A DNA stretch of 64,000 nt from Pseudomaricurvus sp965656525 (GCA_965656525.1 CBFHKY010000015.1:1-64000); one strand, 5' to 3'. Positions 51,814-60,675 are shown, counted from the stretch's first letter. Made by a program: numbers and translations. Notes: generated from the letters alone by a model not told the origin.

Positions 51814-53937
51814 TTACTGAAATTTTGCCAGTGCTTCTTTTTGCTGGGTTTCCAGAAGGTTAATCATATCGATTAAAATGTAGCCGGCCTCAGATAAAAA
51901 AGCATCATCGTCGGTGTTGAGCTCCATTTTACCAGCATCTTCTGTTGCTTCGGCCACTTTTTCGGTCTGATCTTTTTCTAGGTCGTCAATGGAAGCGAAC
52001 TCAGAGAGCCCTTTCGCTTTGCGGCGCTCGTTCTCAATGGCCAGACTTTGTGACTTCAACTGTTGTTGCTCTTGCTTGCGAGTATCCTCGTTCAGCGATA
52101 AGCGAGTACGCTGTTTGGCTTCACTCAGTAAATGCACTTGCTGTTGTAAGAAAGTAAAGTCTGGATCCAGTTTTTTACGAGCTTCATGCTTTTCGACTAG
52201 CTTGGGCAGCAGTGGATCAAGATTAAAGTAACTGTCGTGTGGAACCGGGTGAATTTGATCCCAAGGGAGAGCGGTTTCGTAAGAGCTTTCCCCGACTTCT
52301 TGACTGTCTACAAGAAAAGGAAATTTTACATCTGGTATGACACCTCTGTGCTGAGTGCTGTCACCGGAAACACGATAAAACTTAGATTCGGTTAATTTTA
52401 ATTGCCCAGCCACCACAGCATTCAGGGATTGCACTGTGCCTTTACCAAAAGATTGGCTACCCACAATGATGCCACGGTTGTAATCTTGTATCGCGCCAGC
52501 AAAAATCTCTGAGGCTGATGCGCTTAAGCGATTCGTCAGTACAACCAGAGGGCCTCGATAAACCGCTGGGCGGCGAGAGCGATAATTGCGAGAAATACTT
52601 TGACTGGTCTGGCGAATTTGGACCACGGGGCCCTGATTAATGAAGAGATCCGTTAATGTGGTTGCCTCTTGCAAGGCACCACCACTGTTATTACGCAGAT
52701 CGATGATTAAGCCATCAATGTTTTCTTGCTTGAGCTCTTGCAGCAAACGAAATACATCGGTTGTGGTGCTTTTGACGTTGCGATCACCACGGCGATAAGC
52801 TTCAAAGTCCAAATAGAATGTAGGGACATTAATGACCCCGACTTTGAAAATATCGGTACCGTCGGTAAGCTGTAAGATCCCTTTTTTAGCGGCTTGCTCT
52901 TCCAGTTTGACTTTTGCTCGGCTGATACGAATTTCTTTGTAATTACTGCTTTCGCCCGTTTCAGAAGGAATAACCTTTAGGCGAACAACGGTGTCTTTAG
53001 GGCCGCGAATTAATTTCACCACCTCATCAAGGCGCCAGCCAATAACATCGACCATTTCGCCGTCGTCCCCTTGGCCAACCGCAATGATTTTATCCGCAGG
53101 CTTTAGCTGCCCCTGTTTAGCTGCAGGTCCACCGGTGACCAGCCGCATGACTTTGGTCATTTCATCTTCGGTTTGCAATACGGCACCAATACCCTCTAAA
53201 GAAAGAGACATCGTGATATTGAAGTTTTCTTCCGTACGAGGTGCAAAATAGCTGGTGTGAGGGTCATAAAGATGCGTAAGCGCATTCATAAGGTTTTCAA
53301 AGGTATCATCAGCGTCTCGCTGTTCTAAACGATGCAGCTGGTTTTTATAGCGCTTGAGTAATTTTTGGCGAGCATCTTGAGTTTCTTCGCCGGCCAGTTT
53401 AAGGCTCAGAAGGCTGGCTTTAACGCGTTTACGCCAAAGATCATTGGCCTCTTCTTCGCTGCTGGGCCATTGGGTTTTCTTTTCGTCCAGATCTAAGTAT
53501 TCATCCTTAGTAAAGTCAAACTGAAACCCTGTGTCAGAAGAAAGTTGATCGATGACCCAGTTTAATCGCTTAGTGCTTCGTTCATAAAAAACATCAAAGA
53601 TATCTTTGCCTGCTGAAAGATCACCTTTGCTTAGGGTGTCATCCAATGTTGTGGCGTACTGCTTTGTGAAAAGATCTATGTCTTTACTAAGGAAGTACGC
53701 TTTCGCTGGATCTAGGGTCTCAAGGTATTGCGCCAGCATCTGCTCAGACAGTTCATCGCCGAAAGGAGCGCCGCGATAATGTCGTGTAGATAACTTTTGT
53801 ATTACATCCACTGCTGTCTGAGATTGCTTCTGTGTGAATTCGAAGCGGGCCTCAGCAGTTGTTGCCCATAACGGGGAGAGCAACATACAAAAAGTGACGC
53901 TGAGTGAGGGGAGTAAGCGAAAAAACGTTGAATACAT
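51814..53937 (-). CDS. prc: Carboxy-terminal processing protease Prc (Tsp)
   Basis: 707-residue periplasmic S41 protease that trims C-termini of lipoproteins and peptidoglycan hydrolases. It has a signal peptide at the N-terminus (LLSPLWATTAEA), an N-terminal helical domain, a PDZ domain (about 240-330, GIGAVLQTEDEMTKVMRLVTGGPAAK) and the catalytic Ser in RLSASASEIFAGA with Lys in SFGKGTVQSL. The C-terminal DUF3340-type helical domain follows. Length and order match Prc. Confidence 0.95.
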   Translation of the reverse strand: MYSTFFRLLPSLSVTFCMLLSPLWATTAEARFEFTQKQSQTAVDVIQKLSTRHYRGAPFGDELSEQMLAQYLETLDPAKAYFLSKDIDLFTKQYATTLDDTLSKGDLSAGKDIFDVFYERSTKRLNWVIDQLSSDTGFQFDFTKDEYLDLDEKKTQWPSSEEEANDLWRKRVKASLLSLKLAGEETQDARQKLLKRYKNQLHRLEQRDADDTFENLMNALTHLYDPHTSYFAPRTEENFNITMSLSLEGIGAVLQTEDEMTKVMRLVTGGPAAKQGQLKPADKIIAVGQGDDGEMVDVIGWRLDEVVKLIRGPKDTVVRLKVIPSETGESSNYKEIRISRAKVKLEEQAAKKGILQLTDGTDIFKVGVINVPTFYLDFEAYRRGDRNVKSTTTDVFRLLQELKQENIDGLIIDLRNNSGGALQEATTLTDLFINQGPVVQIRQTSQSISRNYRSRRPAVYRGPLVVLTNRLSASASEIFAGAIQDYNRGIIVGSQSFGKGTVQSLNAVVAGQLKLTESKFYRVSGDSTQHRGVIPDVKFPFLVDSQEVGESSYETALPWDQIHPVPHDSYFNLDPLLPKLVEKHEARKKLDPDFTFLQQQVHLLSEAKQRTRLSLNEDTRKQEQQQLKSQSLAIENERRKAKGLSEFASIDDLEKDQTEKVAEATEDAGKMELNTDDDAFLSEAGYILIDMINLLETQQKEALAKFQ

Positions 53938-54151
53938 AAATCCTAATCTCTGATTTCATTCAGATGCTTTCGTTTATCAGGCAAGGCCGATAATGAATTA
54001 ATCATTGTTTTGTTATTTGGGATGTTGCCTTGAGCATCATTTACTTTGGGCAAACATTGAAAGCCTCTCAACTATAGCATAAGCATTTCTCTTTCTGGAG
54101 GTAAAAAGGGGCGCTTGTCACGTTCCAATCGCTGATTCGTAGGAGGCTTAA

Positions 54152-54238
54152 GTGACCTATTCATTTTTAGTTTTTGAGGGCGTTTTACTCATTAACAGTG
54201 TTACGACTCGAAAAAATGCTCATAAGTTCACTTGCTGA
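54152..54238 (+). CDS. Possible 28-residue small protein or leader peptide
   Basis: GTG start 5 nt after AGGAGG (54141-54146), reading MTYSFLVFEGVLLINSVTTR and ending at TGA 54236. A hydrophobic first half and basic second half. The strong ribosome site is the only support; an operator-like dyad sits inside it. Confidence 0.3.
   Translation: MTYSFLVFEGVLLINSVTTRKNAHKFTC
54193..54203. promoter_or_regulatory. Candidate TetR operator, copy 1
   Basis: TAACAGTGTTA, a perfect 5+1+5 palindrome, 131 bp before the tetR start. It matches the dyad upstream of the CaiB gene apart from the outer base pair. Confidence 0.4.
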
Positions 54239-54271
54239 CGGAAAGAATATGATGCAGTGTTTGATTTTAGA

Positions 54272-54282
54272 CAACAGTGATG
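54272..54282. promoter_or_regulatory. Candidate TetR operator, copy 2
   Basis: CAACAGTGATG, one mismatch from the consensus YAACAGTGTTR, inside a slightly longer dyad GACA-N7-TGTC (54270-54284), 52 bp before the tetR start where an autoregulatory site would be expected. Confidence 0.4.
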
Positions 54283-54333
54283 TCTATTATTGTGTTGCAG
54301 AAAATCCAGAAAGACAAATAAGGAAGGGGCATT

Positions 54334-54993
54334 TTGGCTAAAGGCAACAAACAGGCAACTCGAGAGGCTATATTGGAGGCCGCTAGAACAGTTTTAGCCT
54401 CGGACGGCCCAGAAGCATTAAGTGTCTCAAAAGTGGCTCATTTAGCTGGAGTTAACCGCGGTACAGCCTACCAACATTTCAAGACTCGTGACGATTTGAT
54501 TCTCGCCACAGTTGGATCCGTCAGTGAGCAGCTGTGTGCCACCATTTTTGACGGCCATGATAATGATTTAAACGACAGTGGGCAGCAGTCTAGACAGCGG
54601 GGAGTGTATGAGGTGATCTCTAAGTTAGTAGAGTTCGCCGTTGAGAACCCTAACTTAGGGCGTATCTGGTTGTATGAGCTGCTGTCGTCTAAAGACCCCA
54701 GTAAAGACCCTTTCTTTCGTCACTTTCAGAGCACGACACAGAAGTTGTCTGAATCCAACTTCAGTCAAGATGGTATCGATGTTGAGGCTTTATCCGTTAT
54801 TGTTTTGTCTGGGTATTTTGTCTGGGCGGAATGGGTTAGGGCGCAATCGAGTTCAGAGCCTGAGCGTCAAGCTATGGCCGAGCGTATGCGACGCGAAATG
54901 CTACGACTCTTTCTTCATGGTGTCTTGAAAACAGAGTCGTACCCCGAACTGCAGGATATTTTGAACGCCCCAACGCCTGACAACATAACCTGA
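54334..54993 (+). CDS. TetR-family transcriptional repressor
   Basis: 219 residues. The N-terminal TetR DNA-binding domain reads TREAILEAARTVLASDGPEALSVSKVAHLAGVNRGTAYQHFKTRDDL; the ligand-binding C-terminal part is unlike any named regulator I know. It starts with TTG at 54334 behind AAGGAAGGGG. It precedes a co-directional set of CoA-metabolism genes by 144 bp and very probably controls them, with an acyl-CoA or substrate-derived ligand as the inducer (inference). Confidence 0.9.
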   Translation: MAKGNKQATREAILEAARTVLASDGPEALSVSKVAHLAGVNRGTAYQHFKTRDDLILATVGSVSEQLCATIFDGHDNDLNDSGQQSRQRGVYEVISKLVEFAVENPNLGRIWLYELLSSKDPSKDPFFRHFQSTTQKLSESNFSQDGIDVEALSVIVLSGYFVWAEWVRAQSSSEPERQAMAERMRREMLRLFLHGVLKTESYPELQDILNAPTPDNIT

Positions 54994-55012
54994 TGGGTAA
55001 TGGTGTAATAAA

Positions 55013-55023
55013 CAACACTGTTG
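55013..55023. promoter_or_regulatory. Candidate TetR operator in front of the CoA-transferase gene
   Basis: CAACACTGTTG, a perfect 5+1+5 palindrome whose complement reads CAACAGTGTTG, the same word as the two sites upstream of tetR. It lies 115 bp before the CaiB start. Confidence 0.45.
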
Positions 55024-55137
55024 ATATAAGTCGGCCTCAGCTTGTATGATGCAGCCTACATTTATAAGACCTAAGCGTGCAATTGACACGGTTAGGTGTG
55101 GACTATAGCAACCGCCATTTTTGGTAGAGGACAACGT

Positions 55138-56367
55138 ATGACCAACTCACGAGCTCTTGATGGTGTTCGGGTTCTGGATTTGACCCGTGTTCTGGCAGGC
55201 CCTTTTTGTGGCCAAATTCTTGGTGATTTAGGTGCAGATGTCACCAAAATTGAGCGCCCTGGTGTAGGTGACGATGGTCGTATGTACGGTTTTTCATCTT
55301 TGAAAGACAGTGATGGAAATACCAGTAGAGAATCTGCTTTTTATTTGACGGCTAACCGTAATAAAAAGTCGGTGACCTGCAACTTGTCGAAACCAGAGGG
55401 GCAGGAACTCATTCGCCGACTGGCTGCCGACAGCGATGTTCTCATCGAGAACTACAAGGTTGGTAATTTAAAGCGCTACGGGCTCGATTACGAAAGCTTG
55501 AAAGAAGTGAACCCTCGTCTCATTTATTGTTCGATCACGGGTTTTGGTCAGACTGGCCCAATGGCCACACGCCCCGGTTATGATGGATTGTTTCAGGCGA
55601 CAGGTGGGATGATGGCGGTTACAGGGATACCGGAAGGTCAGCCCGGTGCAGGCCCTTTAAAAGCGGGGCCAAGTTTGGTGGACGTTTTTACCGGTCATAA
55701 CGCGGCTTTAGCGGTTCTAGGTGCATTGCATCAGCGTCATACCACAGGCCAGGGCCAGTATATTGACGTGGCTCTTCTGGACTGTTCTGTGGCAATGACA
55801 TCTCATATCATGCAAGACTTTTTAGTGTCCGGTAATGCGCCGCCACGCTTGGGTAATGGTGGTAATGGCGGCGGACCGGCTGATTTAATTAATTGTGCTG
55901 ATGGCATTATCTACATTACTGCAGGTACCGATGAGCATTGGCGCTTACTGTGTGAGCTGATGGAGCGCGCTGATCTTTTCGACGATCCACGTTTTAACAC
56001 CAATCCTAAGCGCGGAACTAACCGCAATGAACTGGTGGCCATCATCAACCAATGGAGTATGGGCTGGAAAGCGGCGGATTTACTTGCGGCACTCGATGGT
56101 ATCGGTTTGCCAGCAGCGCGCTACAACGAACTGCCCGAAGTCTTTGATGATGTTCAGGTTCAGCACCGCGAGCTAAAAGTAACAGTTCCCCACCCTGTGT
56201 CTGGTGAAGTCACCATGATTGCCAGTCCTCTCGCCTACATGTCTGGCTCACCAATGCAATACGATGCGCCACCTACCATTGGCCAGCATACCGATGAAAT
56301 CTTAGCGGCACGTTTAGGCTTGTCTACTGAAGAAATCCACCAGTTGCGCGACACTGGCATCATTTAA
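55138..56367 (+). CDS. CaiB/BaiF-type (class III) CoA-transferase
   Basis: 409 residues with the family N-terminus LDGVRVLDLTRVLAGPFCGQILGDLGADVTKIERP, the central YCSITGFGQTGPMATRPGYDGLFQATGGMMAVTG and the LLDCSVAM segment. Such enzymes move CoA between acids, activating a carboxylic substrate without ATP. The ATG at 55138 follows GAGGA and is preferred over the frame start at 55096. First structural gene of the TetR cluster. The substrate is not known. Confidence 0.9.
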   Translation: MTNSRALDGVRVLDLTRVLAGPFCGQILGDLGADVTKIERPGVGDDGRMYGFSSLKDSDGNTSRESAFYLTANRNKKSVTCNLSKPEGQELIRRLAADSDVLIENYKVGNLKRYGLDYESLKEVNPRLIYCSITGFGQTGPMATRPGYDGLFQATGGMMAVTGIPEGQPGAGPLKAGPSLVDVFTGHNAALAVLGALHQRHTTGQGQYIDVALLDCSVAMTSHIMQDFLVSGNAPPRLGNGGNGGGPADLINCADGIIYITAGTDEHWRLLCELMERADLFDDPRFNTNPKRGTNRNELVAIINQWSMGWKAADLLAALDGIGLPAARYNELPEVFDDVQVQHRELKVTVPHPVSGEVTMIASPLAYMSGSPMQYDAPPTIGQHTDEILAARLGLSTEEIHQLRDTGII

Positions 56368-56450
56368 TCTTCCGTAAGAACTCACTTCGTAAGCCTGAAA
56401 GCAACGCCGTGTTTCAGGCTTATCAACAATGAATTAAGGTAGAAGACACT

Positions 56451-57212
56451 ATGAAAGTAGCAATCATTACTGGCGCCGGCAGTGGCATTGGTCTGGCAAC
56501 TGCAAAAGCCATGTTCGAGATGGGCATGAGCATCGTAGGGGTAGGGCGTAGCCAAGACAAGTTAGACGCTATGGCGGCTGAATTAGGTGATCCTGATCGG
56601 GTAGCGACTGTATCGGTAGACATTACAGCCGTGGACGCTCCCCAAAAAATTGTCGATTTTACTCTTGAACGCTTCGGGCAAATTAACTATTTGGTGAACA
56701 ATGCGGGTATCGGTGCGCCAAAGCCTTTACATGAAACGGATGATGATACGCTAGATTACTTCCTCGATATCATGTTGCGTGCGCCTTTTCGTTTGTGTCG
56801 TGATGTCATTGGCCATATGAAAGACGGTGACGCCATTGTGAACATCACCTCCACTTATGCGGTTATCGGTGGCCGTCGTGGTGGCGCATACTCAGCAGCG
56901 AAAGGCGGTCTGGCATCACTGACTGAACACATGGCTTGTGAATACGGCCCACAGGGCATCCGCTCGAATTGCGTAGCGCCAGGTGTAACCATGACAGACA
57001 TGGTGAAAGAGCGTATGAACGATAAGGCGTTTCGTCGCACCAACATAGAGACTACACCGTTCCCACGCCTTGGCACCGCCGAAGAAGTCGCCGCCACAGT
57101 AGCGTTCTTGTGCTCACCCGGTGCGGGTGCGATCAATGGGCAACAAGTGGTTGTCGATTGTGGTTGGACTTCAACTAAATACTTATCTCAGGATGTATTA
57201 GATCTAGATTAA
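56451..57212 (+). CDS. Short-chain dehydrogenase/reductase (SDR), cluster member
   Basis: 253-residue classical SDR: the cofactor loop TGAGSGIG (7-14), NNAG (83-86) and the catalytic Ser134/Tyr147/Lys151 in YSAAK. It probably oxidises a hydroxyl group of a CoA-linked or cyclic substrate with NAD(P). Family members in bile-acid clusters (BaiA-like) are of the same size, but the assignment here rests on context only. It is 83 bp after the CoA-transferase. Confidence 0.88.
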   Translation: MKVAIITGAGSGIGLATAKAMFEMGMSIVGVGRSQDKLDAMAAELGDPDRVATVSVDITAVDAPQKIVDFTLERFGQINYLVNNAGIGAPKPLHETDDDTLDYFLDIMLRAPFRLCRDVIGHMKDGDAIVNITSTYAVIGGRRGGAYSAAKGGLASLTEHMACEYGPQGIRSNCVAPGVTMTDMVKERMNDKAFRRTNIETTPFPRLGTAEEVAATVAFLCSPGAGAINGQQVVVDCGWTSTKYLSQDVLDLD

Positions 57213-57258
57213 TATTTGAGCTTCTGAGGCGGTTGATGAAAGCGAATAGGGTAAACAC

Positions 57259-57699
57259 ATGAATCAGACGCATTACGTTGATAAAGGCAGTATCGAAGAT
57301 CGGTTGGCCATTCGTGAGCTGATTGAAACTTTTGCGGTGGGCGTGACGACCATTGACTCGACACTTTGGGGCGATACGTGGTCCGATACCGGTGTGTGGA
57401 AAACCCCTTCAATGCCTGAGGCCGTCGTTGGTAAGACAAATATTATTGCAAAATTCGAAGAAATGCTCGCGTATGTGAAATTTATGAGCATGAGTGCAGT
57501 TCCTTCTGGGCTGGTTTTTCATGGGGATGAAGCAACAGGCAAGTCTTTTTGCCGAGAACTTATTTTCCCCAAGAATAGCGCCCCTAAAATTGTGATCGGT
57601 TACTTTGAGGATGTATTTGCAAAAGTTGAGGGACGCTGGCTGTTTCAATCAAGAATGTACCATGTGATTGGAGCTGAAAGTGTTGTCGCGGCTGAATAA
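57259..57699 (+). CDS. SnoaL/NTF2-fold protein, possible dehydratase or isomerase
   Basis: 146 residues with the SnoaL-like pattern DRLAIRELIETFAVGVTTIDSTLWGDTWSDTGVWKTP and a C-terminal AKVEGRWLFQSRMYHV. The fold is used for steroid isomerases, bile-acid 7-alpha-dehydratase (BaiE) and scytalone dehydratase. A general acid/base role on the pathway intermediate is likely, though I cannot align the catalytic residues by eye. It lies between an SDR and a MaoC-type gene. Confidence 0.8.
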   Translation: MNQTHYVDKGSIEDRLAIRELIETFAVGVTTIDSTLWGDTWSDTGVWKTPSMPEAVVGKTNIIAKFEEMLAYVKFMSMSAVPSGLVFHGDEATGKSFCRELIFPKNSAPKIVIGYFEDVFAKVEGRWLFQSRMYHVIGAESVVAAE

Positions 57700-57759
57700 T
57701 AACCCCACGAGTTGGCTGACATAAGACATTAAAATAAACGCTATTATTGGAGTCGTGAA

Positions 57760-58929
57760 ATGAGTGACAAAACGTTTGATTGTTCTGACCTCGAAAATTA
57801 TATGGGCAAGCCCATAGACCCTGCTCGTATGAAAGAGCCCTTGCACAACAATGATTTTCGTCGTTGGGCTCAAGCCATGCATTATCCAAACTTAATGCAC
57901 TACGATCACGACTTCGCAAAAGAAGGTCGTTATGGCCGTTTGGTTGCGCCGCAATCTTTTGCTGTAGCTACCGATGATGGCCACGGTGCTGGACCTGCTT
58001 GTGTGGGCCGTATCGATGGCTCACACTTGATTTTTGGTGGCGATGAGTGGTGGTTTTATGGACCTCGTATTTTTGGTGGCGATATGATCACCAACGAGAA
58101 GGTCCCTTTTGATTACGCGGTGAAAGAAACTAAGTTTGCGGGGCCAACCTGCTTCCAGCGTGGCGATAACAACTACTACAACCAAGATGGCGACTTTATT
58201 GCCAAACAACGTTCCACAGCGATTCGTTATCGTGCTGATCTGGCTTTGGAAATGGCTTCTATGGACGGCGCTGAAGAGGATCCTATTTGGACTGATGCAG
58301 AGCTGGACGAGCTGGAAACCAAAAAGTACGAATTCATTAAAATGATGCACGACCTTGGTCATGGTAAACGCTACTGGGATGACATCAATACGGGTGATGA
58401 ATTACCTGTTCGTGTTATTGGTCCTCACAGTGTTGCCAGCTTTGCTTCTGAATGGCGTGCTTACTTGTTCACTATATGGGGCAGTACTCATCGTCCCGGC
58501 TTCGACTTTGAAGCGATGGGTTTCACCAAAGAAATGGCGGGTTACGAAAACGACCCGGTTATGGAAAAAGACAACCCAGAGTGGACGGATGGTGCTTATT
58601 TCGGTCCATCTCGTGGTCACCTGTTCCCTAAATACGCGCGCAAAATTGGTATGCCTCGCGGTTATGGCTACGGTGCGTCAATGGGTGCTTGGATTCTGGA
58701 TTACCTGGCCGGTTGGGCTGGCGAGTGGGGTCAAGTGATTCACTGTAATTCCGCTTACCGTGGGCCTGCATTCACTGGCGATGCGACCTTTATGACGGCA
58801 TCCGTGATTGACAAAATGGTCGATGAAGATGGCCGTCATCTGGTGCAAATCGATGTCAAAATGAAAAGCCAGCTGGGTGTTACTATGGCAACGGCGAAAG
58901 CTGAAGTAGAGTTACCCACTAAAGCGTAA
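57760..58929 (+). CDS. Two-domain hot-dog dehydratase (FAS1-like N-terminus, MaoC-like C-terminus)
   Basis: 389 residues. The N-terminal half (YDHDFAKEGRYGRLVAPQSFAVATD; GGDEWWFYGPRIFGGDMI) resembles FAS1-like dehydratase domains, and the C-terminal half (HRPGFDFEAMGF; GYGASMGAWILDYLAGWAGEWGQVIHC; YRGPAFTGD) is a MaoC-type hot dog. Double hot-dog proteins hydrate enoyl-CoAs of bulky acyl chains, for example steroid side chains. A GGAG ribosome site precedes the ATG. The terminator at 58976 follows. Confidence 0.85.
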   Translation: MSDKTFDCSDLENYMGKPIDPARMKEPLHNNDFRRWAQAMHYPNLMHYDHDFAKEGRYGRLVAPQSFAVATDDGHGAGPACVGRIDGSHLIFGGDEWWFYGPRIFGGDMITNEKVPFDYAVKETKFAGPTCFQRGDNNYYNQDGDFIAKQRSTAIRYRADLALEMASMDGAEEDPIWTDAELDELETKKYEFIKMMHDLGHGKRYWDDINTGDELPVRVIGPHSVASFASEWRAYLFTIWGSTHRPGFDFEAMGFTKEMAGYENDPVMEKDNPEWTDGAYFGPSRGHLFPKYARKIGMPRGYGYGASMGAWILDYLAGWAGEWGQVIHCNSAYRGPAFTGDATFMTASVIDKMVDEDGRHLVQIDVKMKSQLGVTMATAKAEVELPTKA

Positions 58930-58951
58930 CGTTTTTGGTGCTTTACTTGTA

Positions 58952-59005
58952 CGGACAGACTGAATATGTCCGATTAAAGCGGTAGCTCTTGCTACCGCTT
59001 TTTGG
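58952..59005 (+). terminator. Inverted repeat plus intrinsic terminator inside the cluster
   Basis: CGGACA (58952-58957) and TGTCCG (58967-58972) form a dyad with a 9-nt spacer. Just after it AAAGCGGTAGC (58976-58986) pairs with GCTACCGCTTT (58991-59001), TCTT loop and T run. It should end or attenuate transcription before the second SDR. Confidence 0.85.
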
Positions 59006-59057
59006 TTGAATCCCCCTCAATGATAAAAACAATAACGATGGCTATTGAGGAAGGCTT

Positions 59058-59972
59058 ATGTCAGAGATGAGGTTTGATGACCGCGTTGCCGTGATCACAG
59101 GCGCAGGTCGTGGCTTGGGGAAAGCATACGCCAAGCTATTGGCTGCCAAGGGGGCCAAAGTGGTGGTCAACGATTTGGGTGGCGGCTTAAACGGAGAGGG
59201 TTTCGATGAAGGCCCTGCGGCTGAGGTTGTCGCTGAGATCAAAGCCAGTGGCGGCGAAGCTGTTGTGAATACAGACTCTGTTACCACTCCAGAAGGTGGG
59301 CAAGCCATTATCGATACTGGACTATCTGAATATGGTCGAATTGACATATTGATTCATAATGCTGGTAATGTTCGTCAGGCATCCATTCGTGATATGAGCG
59401 TTGAAGATTTTGAATCGGTTCTTGATGTCCATTTACGTGGTGCTTTCCATGTGGTTAAAGCGGCAATGCCTGCAATGTGCGACGCTAATTATGGCCGTAT
59501 TGTGCTCACTTCATCAATAGGTGGAATTTACGGCAATAAAGAAGTTGTAAACTACGCCGTTTCTAAGGCGAGTATGATTGGTCTTTCTAATGTTGTCGCC
59601 TTGGAGGGTGCTGATTTCAACGTAAAATGTAACGTGATTATACCCGGAGCGGTTACCCGGATGGCAGAGGGTTTAGATCTCTCTCGGTATCCCCCAATGG
59701 GACCTGAGCTGGTGGCCTCGGTCGTTGGCTGGTTAGTGCATCAAAACTGTTCAGTATCGGGTGAAATGATTATCTCTATTGCTGGTCGGATTGCCCGTGC
59801 TTATATTGCTGAAACAGAAGGGGTGTACCAGCCAGAGTGGAGTGTTGAGCAGGTAGGTCAACACATGGCGGCTATTCGAGACACCACTAAAGAATGGATT
59901 TTGCCCGTTGTACCGTCTGCCCATGTAGATCATATCGTGAAGAGCTTTGCGATGGTAAAGAGTGATCACTAG
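59058..59972 (+). CDS. SDR, (3R)-hydroxyacyl-CoA dehydrogenase-like (MFE-2 N-domain type)
   Basis: 304 residues. TGAGRGLGKAYAKLLAAKGAKVVVNDLGGGLNGEG is characteristic of the dehydrogenase domain of peroxisomal multifunctional enzyme 2, with HNAG (100-103) and the Ser153/Tyr166/Lys170 triad. It probably oxidises a 3-hydroxyacyl-CoA formed by the MaoC-type hydratase upstream. The C-terminal 60 residues extend beyond the core SDR. An AGGAAGG ribosome site is present; the terminator ahead suggests partly separate expression. Confidence 0.87.
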   Translation: MSEMRFDDRVAVITGAGRGLGKAYAKLLAAKGAKVVVNDLGGGLNGEGFDEGPAAEVVAEIKASGGEAVVNTDSVTTPEGGQAIIDTGLSEYGRIDILIHNAGNVRQASIRDMSVEDFESVLDVHLRGAFHVVKAAMPAMCDANYGRIVLTSSIGGIYGNKEVVNYAVSKASMIGLSNVVALEGADFNVKCNVIIPGAVTRMAEGLDLSRYPPMGPELVASVVGWLVHQNCSVSGEMIISIAGRIARAYIAETEGVYQPEWSVEQVGQHMAAIRDTTKEWILPVVPSAHVDHIVKSFAMVKSDH

Positions 59973-60041
59973 ATAGCGTATTAGGTACCCCTTTTTTGAG
60001 CGCGGCTTTAAGGTTGGAACCGCGTTCGCGAAGCCTAAAAA

Positions 60042-60482
60042 TTACGTTATCTTGCCCATGATTTCGATACGAGTGCCATCGGGGTCGGTGCAAAAAACGA
60101 TTTTACCAAACGGTGAATCAATAGCCGTTTCTTTAATAACTTTGCCACCGAACTCTTCGATACGGAGCAAAGCGTTTTCAATATCGTCTACAGTCAACGT
60201 CATATGGGTAAAGCCCAGTTGGTTGACTGGCAAGCGCTCTTTATTACCCTGTGTTTCTGTGCTCAGTCCAACCAGTTCCAGTCGGTTTTCCCCAAGCTTG
60301 ATTTGATGCACGTGCAATACAGTGCCTGGTAATTCCATCAGCTGGTCGAAAGGTGAACCAAGCGCGGGAATTTCTCTTTCATGTTCAAAGCCTAAAGCCT
60401 GCGTATAAAAGTTTAATGATTTATCCAAGTCGGATGTACAAATAGCAATGTGCATCAGGCTGGTTTGAGGTTTATGGGTCAC
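60042..60482 (-). CDS. Glyoxalase I-like VOC-family protein
   Basis: 146 residues with two beta-alpha-beta-beta-beta modules. Metal ligands in glyoxalase positions are His in LMHIAICTSDLDKS, Glu in LELVG, His in FTHMTLTVDD and Glu in TRIEIMG. Lactoylglutathione lyase or methylmalonyl-CoA epimerase-like activity is possible. The GTG at 60482 lies 5 nt after GGAGG and is a better start than the ATG at 60494, which contains that ribosome site. It is convergent with the second SDR gene. Confidence 0.82.
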   Translation of the reverse strand: MTHKPQTSLMHIAICTSDLDKSLNFYTQALGFEHEREIPALGSPFDQLMELPGTVLHVHQIKLGENRLELVGLSTETQGNKERLPVNQLGFTHMTLTVDDIENALLRIEEFGGKVIKETAIDSPFGKIVFCTDPDGTRIEIMGKIT

Positions 60483-60675
60483 AATGCCCTCCATTTTTTA
60501 ACTAAATTGATTAATGACTTTTTTTAAAGGTTTTAAAAATGCATGAACAAAAATCTTTAGGTGCTCAGCTATGGCTCGGACGCCTATCGTTTATTAAGTA
60601 CACAGCTTTCTTTGCTTCTATTGGATGCGTTTACTGGGTCGCGTAATAGCTGTCTAGCAGTAACGATTTCATCGA

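Larger units (their letters stand above)
53938..54333. other. Intergenic region upstream of tetR with two possible small ORFs and operator-like dyads
   Basis: 396 bp between divergent prc and the TetR gene. A GTG frame at 54152-54238 (28 codons) follows AGGAGG. An ATG frame at 54249-54341 (30 codons, MMQCLILDNSDVYYCV...) follows GGAAAG and runs 8 nt past the tetR TTG start. Two copies of the palindromic word YAACAGTGTTR lie here (see operator entries). Coding status of the small frames is unproven. Confidence 0.4.
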
